Origin: Owenia fusiformis | Taxonomy: Eukaryota > Annelida > Polychaeta > Sabellida > Oweniidae | Direction: 5' to 3' | Length of the DNA: 64,000 nt | NCBI GenBank assembly: GCA_903813345.2 | Contig: CAIIXF020000005.1 | Coordinates: forward strand, 1,674,001-1,738,000 | Part shown: piece after piece, positions 59,001-64,000 of the stretch | Layout: each line of letters begins with the position of its first letter | How positions within the stretch are numbered: the stretch's first letter is position 1 | Made by a program: the position numbers and the translations under genes | The notes under the pieces: model-generated | Told to the model about the DNA's origin: nothing | Databases searched by the model: none | Seen by the model: only the letters and a program-made list of their open reading frames with translations

Positions 59001-59746
59001 AAGTGCCAAAAGTAAGAAGAACATTCACAAAATACTCAACAATTTATAGTGTTTTAGAGCAACTTACAATAGTCTACAAAATGCTCAAAATGAAAAATTG
59101 AACGGCCAATTACAAAACCGTATGATATTTAAACAATTGAAAAAGCCTATCATACTTAAAACTGTCATAGGTTTAACTGTCATAGTTTTTATCATGCTTC
59201 AGACGATGTGCCAGGCCCCAACCACTACTCAGCGGCAAAGTGTACAGTCCCTCCTAATGCCAAGAAAACGCCATCTTTCTCAATATCCAAAAGATTTGAA
59301 GCACCAGATAGTAAGTAGGAAAATCAAAGAAAAATATTTTTGTGTAAGAAGTGAAATTGAATGCTGTTGTCGTTCACTTCTTCTAAATAATTATACCCAA
59401 CTCCTACCAATTATGGTATCGTACCATTGCAAAAACCTAAATAATCCCATCCTTCATACTTCGTTAATGTAAATACCACTTTCGTATTGTAGGTAAAAAA
59501 AATAGTCCAGGGCCAGCAGCGTATTCAGTGAAGCCTCCCCAACAAGGGCCATCTTACAGCATGACCAAACGTCCTAAATCGAAAAAGAAAATGAATACAC
59601 CTGCAGCGAACTCATACTGTCTGAAATTTGGGCAGAATGTGAAAGGGCTCCATACAGGCCCCAAGGCGACTCTGAAGAGCAGAGCAAGCCCCTTTGTATA
59701 CTCAGGAATTAACAAACAACAAATAGTAGAGCCATCTATTCTGTAA
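50076..59746 (+). CDS. ODF3/SHIPPO-repeat (STPGR) ciliary protein, 9 exons
   Basis: Exons 50076-50181, 56025-56087, 56421-56525, 56890-57147, 57309-57530, 58426-58722, 58898-59011, 59203-59310 and 59493-59746 join in phase (every intron in phase 1) to 1,527 nt, 508 residues. The N-terminus is acidic (SEDQLEELFDSY). The rest is basic and carries about 16 Pro-x-x-Tyr turns of the SHIPPO type, such as GPGPAEY, SPAPNTY, APNKYH, SPAHY, APGEY, GPNHY and SPGPAAY, spaced 25-40 residues. Such repeats mark outer dense fibre 3/CIMAP and STPG proteins, which associate with microtubules of sperm tails and cilia. The protein is about twice as long as vertebrate ODF3, so the exact orthologue is uncertain. 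Intron 1 contains an intact retrotransposon, and intron 5 a 28-bp satellite. A poly(A) signal lies 99 nt after the stop. Confidence 0.85.
50378..50528 (+). repeat. 5' LTR, 151 bp
   Basis: Starts TGTCATG and ends AGAACA (TG...CA). Contains an AATAAA at 50464-50469 and a CRE-like TTACGTCAT at about 50432-50440. Identical to the 3' LTR across all 151 positions by eye. Confidence 0.95.
50529..50549 (+). other. Primer-binding site, tRNA-Leu-like
   Basis: TGGTGTCAGATGTGGGATGC directly abuts the 5' LTR. TGGTGTCAG...GTGGGAT is complementary to the 3' end of a typical metazoan tRNA-Leu(CAG) with CCA, with about three mismatches in 21 by recollection of that tRNA. The assignment of the primer tRNA is inference. 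Confidence 0.6.
50902..52278 (+). CDS. gag-pr: Retrotransposon Gag-protease, 458 residues
   Basis: The N-terminal 200 residues resemble Gypsy Gag capsid regions (PPNPFNFDKPNEWIAWRERF start, MEEYIRDLYKL). Two zinc knuckles follow at about residues 231-263: a first of form CxxC-x3-H-x4-C and a second CxxC-x4-H-x4-C. A retroviral-type aspartic protease motif, DTGAD, lies at residues 333-337. So the protease is in the Gag frame and the polymerase frame begins only afterwards. The ORF overlaps pol by 85 nt of open frame, in the -1 direction. No internal breaks are seen. The start has ATAATGG context. Confidence 0.9.
   Translation: MAKIQPPNPFNFDKPNEWIAWRERFLRFRLATKLNKEDDITQVSQLIYIMGQSAEDIYKQFTFEPLPVAEDGQILDPPDNRYNFDAVLGKFDNYFVPKINIIHERRVFNLRQLGESETMEEYIRDLYKLSQHCSFVDRNEMIRDKIIVSIKDRDLSERVQTLAMTCDLTLEKTIELVRSHELIISQSQAEGRPTDTSNVDFVRKRPPQQRATRQNYRKQDQAQHKADKHKCDRCGYIHRNDKCPAKGKTCHNCKKLNHFSSVCKSNKKSVDKRVVHECYDECADADLDTTEFHVGELVHLVDSAKSLIVDRHTEPPWRVTLPICGKLMSFKIDTGADVNVMSNKAYECLTPKPRLQRHDGPPLKSVGGVIDTRGYFITNSNLDGTKFSMRIFVLNGPKCDNLLCRRSAKMLNLVTKNVHVVTQTSQSEAGKNGLLILVTIEIKFQCPLVTILLKCQVM
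52194..55085 (+). CDS. pol: Retrotransposon Pol (RT, RNase H, integrase)
   Basis: The frame is open from just after a TAA at 52191-52193; its first ATG is at 52236, and residue numbers below count from it. RT carries VFMDDI (MDD at 199-201) plus family blocks such as ATGGFHQVPL and MPQGISLAPEIFQ. RNase H has its first catalytic Asp near 347 (SADSSCYGLGG) and a TDHKPL block. Integrase shows an HHCC zinc finger (first His 569, Cys 602 and 605) and D633, D687, E723, a D-x53-D-x35-E triad. All expected catalytic residues seem present, so the enzyme may be active. Expression probably needs a -1 frameshift from Gag-PR. The C-terminal tail ends in a basic KSKR and WLKDYVT. Confidence 0.93.
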   Translation, partial: KWTSDPGNHRNKIPMPPSNNTSEMPGHVKDPINDNELYGEVGTMKCEPVKIELKQDAEPYAVVVPRRVPFPIMKPLQEKLESMESNGVIAKITEPTEWCSPMVPVVSKSGKIRVTVDFRKLNKSVKRERFVLPTIDCILQKLSGSSVFSTLDATGGFHQVPLSEVSQRLTTFITPFGRYVYKKMPQGISLAPEIFQREMSRILQNCSGVAVFMDDIIVHGKNVEDHDKNLKQVLQRIKQSGLVLNKAKCHYRKPELVFLGHKISANGVSPDPAKVAAIVEMEIPENVEELRRFLGMINWIGRFIPNLSTMLHPLNELLRKDTIWTWGKAQMDAFETVKQKVSNKPVLKYYDINKPSRVSADSSCYGLGGVLEQQHGTDWFPVHYCSRSLTDAERRYAQIEKELLAGVWSMEKFSQYLVGLESFVYVTDHKPLVPIINQKDLDQTPVRCQRMLIRLMRFNCIAEYRPGKTLVIADTLSRKPLSSMESNTVESVTEYESFIYDNLPVAKSRLENIRDLSQIDPEISTVMNYVLHGWPEYYKDVKEVAKRYYDCRESLSVVNDILMYGNRITIPAACRNNILDQIHEGHFGIHKCRERANATVWWPGLTSQIKELVAKCKHCQILKPKQRSEPLIPTKLPDRPWQQLATDLCECFKKQYLVTVDYYSRYLEIAHVRGSVTTTQIINKLKKIFARNGIPEVLVSDNGPQFSSKQFADFAKEFDFKHVTSSPRYSQSNGLAERAVQTAKRILKSEDPLSSLMNYRATPVSSTGKTPSQLLYGRQIRTKLPVSPENLNPNWPDKQEVQNNDAKAKSLYAKHFNRSHGARKLEKLSPGQSVRVKLDQEKAWSKPYKVLNQAHTPRSYIIKSDSGTLFRRNRRHLMPTGHDPTPTPERGSKMLKPMVFFSSKHPKEGGIDGGGQNTNNVPLTSNTTPVSHSSIITEPSSSSPLRKSKRIVNQPKWLKDYVT
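55535..55553 (+). other. Polypurine tract
   Basis: AAAAAGAAAAAAAGGGAGA lies directly before the 3' LTR, in the position needed to prime plus-strand synthesis. Confidence 0.85.
55554..55704 (+). repeat. 3' LTR, 151 bp
   Basis: Identical in sequence to the 5' LTR. AATAAA at 55640-55645 could end the element's transcript, and could also prematurely end host transcripts because the element is in the same orientation as the host gene. Confidence 0.95.
57690..58400 (+). repeat. 28-bp satellite in intron 5 of the ODF3-like gene
   Basis: About 25 units of GGGTTGTTACTCAAGTTTAG plus TTGTTCAT. Substitutions are few in the centre and more frequent at both ends (for example GCATTGTTAC and CAGTTCGACGTTAC variants). 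It fills nearly all of the 0.9-kb intron. Open frames across it are periodic artefacts. Confidence 0.9.
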
Positions 59747-59844
59747 AATTTGAATCACCTGACAGTACGATGGAATCAAATTCTAGCACAGAGATGATTT
59801 AGCACTATTCAAACTTATTAAAGACATGTAAAATTACAAAGTGT

Positions 59845-59850
59845 AATAAA
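59845..59850 (+). terminator. Poly(A) signal of the ODF3-like gene
   Basis: AATAAA 99 nt after the stop codon at 59746, giving a short 3' UTR. Confidence 0.6.
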
Positions 59851-60484
59851 AATCTATTACATACTGATATAACAAGTTATTATTTCTTGGATACATTTGA
59901 TTTTAAGACAACAGGCTCAATATGGGTGTAACTAACTATTTAACAGACAAGATTAGGCTGTCGAGACAAATGCCTTGCCAACGATTTACAGAAAAATAAT
60001 ATTTTCATTATTTTTGAGTGAAACTTAAAACTATGTCCTGTCATATCATCTTTGGCAATTCAGTTTTTCTTTGTCTCATTGAAATTGTCCCTTTCCATTT
60101 TTAATCCCGGTTAGGCCTGAGCTCTTTGATTACTTCAACACATCTAGAAACAGACTGAACAAAACAGAGACATGTATCATTCCATATTTTATTACACAAA
60201 AAGTAGTTTATATACAATATCAGAAAGTTACTGATACACCAAATAGATAAAGAATACTGTAATAATGAGTCACACTTTGTACTAAATAAATAAATACTAA
60301 ATATTACCATTAACAAAGTTTTTATGCTGCTTGGCATATTAATTTGAATTAATCAAAATCACATAGGATGCGATTGGCAGTTAGAGTGGACCATCACAAA
60401 ATCATTCTTGTTTTCTTCGTACTATTCAAAATCCTCTATATGCACCCAGGGGTCCAGTTAAGGTCCTTCATCAGGTGGACAATC

Positions 60485-60605
60485 TCTGGACCCTAGGATT
60501 CAGTGCAAAAAGGTCAACCCTTTCTTACATAGCATTCAGTGCAAAAAGGTCGACCCTTTCTTACATAGCATTCAGTGCAAAAAGGTCGACCCTTTCTTAC
60601 ATAGT
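60485..60605 (+). repeat. Short tandem repeat, three copies
   Basis: Units carry CATTCAGTGCAAAAAGGTC and (A/G)ACCCTTTCTTACATAG. The last two units are nearly identical. AAAGGTCGACCCTTT inside each unit is a near palindrome around a GTCGAC core. Confidence 0.75.
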
Positions 60606-61232
60606 TATGATGATTGTAGAACTCCATTGCATTTTACCTGTTTATTAATGATAAGAAATGAAATCTGCAATATCCCCAAGAAATTTCCCCCAGTCTATTA
60701 CACGGGTCCAAATTGAGAGTAAAAATGAATGGAGGGTGTACCTCAAGTACGGACATTTCTTATATGAGAATATAATATTGTATATGAGACTACAAATGGC
60801 TAACACATTAACTGGAATCTCAACTTAACAATAAATAAACAAAACTTACTACTGGTACTTATTTCAAACTACAGAAAGAATTCATACTTATCATTATATG
60901 TTCATGAAATTAAATACAATTACATTCATGCTGAACTCCAAACCTCTCATTGATTATAGCAATTACAACTCCAGCCTTGCATGAAATCTCTGGCCTATCT
61001 TATCTATGTTGTCCAAACTAGTATGTTTACAGTGAGAAACAGGGGTAGGGGGAGCTAAGGGCATGGATTCAATGCAAACTTCAAGATTAGTAAATATACT
61101 TATCTCATGCATCAAGTTCCTTTTTGGTCTTTACACATGTCATGAAATAATGTAGAGGGGTATCAGAGAGTTGATGCAAGACTAAAAAAGTTGAATTGTA
61201 GTTTGTTATGAAAACAATGGAGAGGTCAAAAC

Positions 61233-61335
61233 CATAGCCAGGGGGTTGACCAAAATTGTCAAATGTGAACTCTCCCTGGTTCTTTTTGAAAAGTAAACCT
61301 CCCCTTGGCAAAAGCTGGCTATAGCTGGAGGTCAT
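61233..61335. mobile_element. Decayed MITE related to the 48848 element
   Basis: Starts ATAGCCAGGGGGTTG and ends GCTGGCTATAGCTGG, with the shared internal word AAATTGTCAAATGTGAAC and CTTGGCAAA block. It is shorter and more diverged than the copy at 48848-49048. Confidence 0.6.
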
Positions 61336-62933
61336 AGTTCCTTCTCTTTATCTGAACTCAATAAATGACATAAGTGTGATGATTTCAACTATATACAGGC
61401 ACCTTTCACACACTCACACTCACTGCTGACTGAGTTTGATAACTAAACACATTACACAGTACTGCATCAAACAAACGTGTAACTCTATAGAGACCAATTT
61501 TGAGAAAATATCCTGAATTAGAATTCCTGGTTTTCACTATGTAACAAACAAAAATCCTATTGTCTGTTTTGATGTTGTCATAGATTATGTAAACCAGGAA
61601 TCGTAATTCTTGACATATTTGAGAAACACCATCAGTCAACATCAGTGAAGATGTGAACTTCAGTTATTGTTGTTATCAAATTGACAACAATTGACACATA
61701 TAGAAGTTTCCAGCATTAAGTTAGGGACTGGCAATGAGATTAACAAAATTGAATTTTGCACCATTTTTAATATTTCAAATTCTAATGAATTGCATATCTT
61801 TCTTTATAAGCCACATAGATTTGATAACAAGTAATTCATAAATTAAAATATGTTACACTACCAATAGGTCACATGTCTAAGAAAATATTAACCCAACAAA
61901 ATGGCAGCCATGGGATAGAGAGTAGAAATTTAAGGCCCCATGCAAAGTTTCAAAATATGTTATAGGAGGCCTTTAACCATTGAATATTTGAAAAATAATT
62001 GAAATGTCTGATGAGATATGGAATTTAAAATTCATTAAAGATGTCTCGTTTGATTTCAAGAATAATATTTGCTAGTCTCTCTCTTGGCATGAGAATAATT
62101 GCATTTAATTTCATTCATATTTGCTATGCTCACTCTTGTCATGGTGCTGGAACACTGTCTCTATTTACAATTTGTTAAATTCTATCTTACATTCGAGTAA
62201 TTTGGTGTATGTGTATGTTTTCATTAAAAACCTCTTGTACCCCAGACCCCAAATTATTTATATTTTAGAAAATACTTTTAGTATCTAGACAAAAACTATA
62301 GATTGTTTAGTTTTGCAGTCTCTGGTCTCCCCCTCCCCTTCCAATACTAATATGCCATTGAAAGAGACTGATAGATGATAATACAGAGACTCGACACAAG
62401 ACTTGTTATTAAGAAAATGTACTTCAGATATTCAATTGAACATGTAATCGAGAGGTTGTAGGTTCGAATTTTATCGAGTGGAGAGAATTTTTCACATCAG
62501 CCCTTAGCATAGAATTTCATCCTATGTTTCAACTGAACAAATACTACGCAGAAAAGAAGTTGCCAGCGAGAGCTCAATTTGTGGCAGAACTACACACTTA
62601 ACCATGCTTGTATCAAGTGAACCCCCAAGATTGGGCTCACCCTGTTCAAAGTCACCCTATTTAAAGTTTACACCCTGTTACTTGGCAATGATAAAAGTTC
62701 AATGGTAATTACATGTATTAAATTGTATTGTAAATTGATTTTCATTTGGTCGAGTGCTTTTTCTGGGGTTTCAAGAGGCTTAGGATCATTTCCCACACAT
62801 ATCCAGTTTGTTCTTCTTGCCCAGTGTGTGACCTTTCTAAGAAAATTGAGGCTTAAACGATATACACATCTCTTCAATAAATATGGCATGGGCTCCAAAG
62901 CTATATTATTGCACAATTGGGACTATATTTCCA

Positions 62934-63926
62934 CTATTCAGTGACAAAATCTCGCACTAATGTTAATCTCCTTTTTTCTGCAACGTCCATCTGATTTTCC
63001 AAATCCTGGAAAGTAAAGATCGAACATTTAGTAATAAGTTGAATAAGTTTAATCTAATGACATTTATCTCTGACATTATCAGACAGAAACCAACTGCTTC
63101 CTGCTCTATTGTGAATTATGACCTCGTAGAACTCCATTGTTCAACTATGTACTTGCAATACTTGTATTTGAATTGAGAATACTTGTACTTGAATTCATTT
63201 GCAATAATTTTACTTGGAATTGCAATCTTGTACTTGAATTTGCTTTACTTGTACTTGAATTTGCAATGCTTGTTCTTGAATCTCTGATAAATCATGTTTG
63301 GAATATAATGATCTGTCAATTCTGAACTTTGTGGTTGCATTATTACATGTATTACACTTTCACAATATTTTGTGCTAATTGATGTAATTCCTCTTTGAGG
63401 AAAGTTAATAAAAAGTTTACCCCTCTATCAGTGATTTCTGCTCTCTCCACCTTCCACGAGAGATTTTCTACCTCAGCCTCCAACTGGGCCTGCTGGTACT
63501 CAAACTGCAATAGAGAATGCTCAATATGATACTCAATGCCACCATAACATGGATGGTAAAAATACATCAATTATATACTGACATAAAATACATTGATTAT
63601 ATGAACACCCCATACTGACATAACAATGGTGAAAATCTTGAGCACATGATATGATTGAACAACATGTATACATTGACCAGTTCAATAAAAGTTTACTTTT
63701 GAATTCCTATTCAAAACTAGATTAAAAAATGGTACCAAAAGTGTTAACATCTTGATATGTTAATTAAAGAGATGATAAAGAGCATTCACAAACAAAGATT
63801 TTAATGTAGAATCTTAGTACATTTGTAGAATCTTGGAATATTTAACAATGCACTCACCAGAGTCTTGCGTGATCCTTTCTCTAAGTAATATGCATAGGGA
63901 TACGTGAACTGTAGTGTATATCGGCA
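62934..63926 (-). CDS. ARIH2: Ariadne-2 RBR E3 ubiquitin ligase, C-terminal exons (partial)
   Basis: Three phase-0 exons read on the minus strand: 63926-63858 ([18 protein letters not shown]...), 63504-63421 ([20 protein letters not shown]...) and 63005-62934 ([20 protein letters not shown] then stop), 75 residues in all. Splice sites are consensus. [20 protein letters not shown] and [10 protein letters not shown] are the signature of the C-terminal Ariadne domain of ARIH2/TRIAD1 rather than ARIH1, which has a different sequence here. ARIH2 is a RING-between-RING ligase that works with neddylated cullin-5 complexes; the Ariadne domain folds back to inhibit the catalytic Cys of the RING2 domain. 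The RBR domains lie beyond the right edge. The gene is convergent with the ODF3-like gene. Confidence 0.93.
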
Positions 63927-64000
63927 CTGGAATACAAAAACATCTTCGTACAACTTCACTGATTAAAATTATATATCATGGTAATTCAAATATTTATAGT

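Larger units (their letters stand above)
59851..62933 (-). other. Intergenic DNA and probable ARIH2 3' UTR
   Basis: No coding sequence recognised. Minus-strand AATAAA signals occur at 60188-60193 and 60641-60646, either of which could end an ARIH2 transcript with a 3' UTR of 2.3-2.8 kb. A three-copy repeat with GCATTCAGTGCAAAAAGGTC lies at about 60485-60605 and a decayed MITE at 61233-61335. A B-box-like GGTTCGAATTT at about 62459-62471 hints at a SINE remnant. Confidence 0.45.

Overview
The window looks like AT-rich nuclear DNA of a bilaterian animal, most likely a marine invertebrate. It has spliced genes with consensus GT/AG introns, one strong TATA box, AATAAA signals, many short inverted-repeat transposons and tandem satellites, and one intact Ty3/Gypsy LTR retrotransposon. 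The proteins match animal-specific families (alpha/epsilon-sarcoglycan, SLC49A4, ODF3/SHIPPO repeat protein, ARIH2). I cannot name the species. The frequent ACATGTA words and C/G homopolymer runs recall mollusc-like or other invertebrate deuterostome/lophotrochozoan genomes, but that is only an impression.

Layout. 1-26 kb has no convincing exons. It holds inverted-repeat elements, copies of one short element family, several satellites (a hairpin-rich array at 8.76-9.24 kb, an 83-bp array at 13.2-14.2 kb, a 162-bp array at 24.2-24.8 kb) and a striking foldback at 22.5-23.2 kb. 26.07-29.15 kb carries the last five exons of a plus-strand alpha/epsilon-sarcoglycan gene (transmembrane segment and cytoplasmic tail); its extracellular exons were not found. 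32.5-33.7 kb is a 39-bp satellite. 33.76-47.83 kb is a complete 11-exon SLC49A4-like (DIRC2) lysosomal transporter gene, 506 codons. Its intron 7 contains an antisense nested gene for a secreted six-cysteine peptide with its own TATA box, 5' UTR intron and poly(A) signal. 50.08-59.75 kb is a complete 9-exon gene for a 508-residue ODF3/SHIPPO-repeat ciliary/flagellar protein with an RFX-type X-box about 100 bp before its ATG. A 5,327-bp Ty3/Gypsy element with two identical 151-bp LTRs and a 5-bp target duplication sits in its first intron. 62.93-63.93 kb, minus strand, holds the last three coding exons of an Ariadne-2 (ARIH2/TRIAD1) RBR ubiquitin ligase, convergent with the ODF3-like gene.

The four main host genes are not functionally linked in any obvious way; they look like ordinary animal gene neighbours. 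The most interesting material is the nested cysteine-rich peptide gene, the very young retrotransposon, a five-fold repeated 3' splice site at SLC49A4 exon 10, a possible 12-nt microexon and paired PPxY motifs in the sarcoglycan tail, and the composite foldback elements. All exon joins were made by reading splice sites and phases by eye; no homology search or transcript evidence was available.
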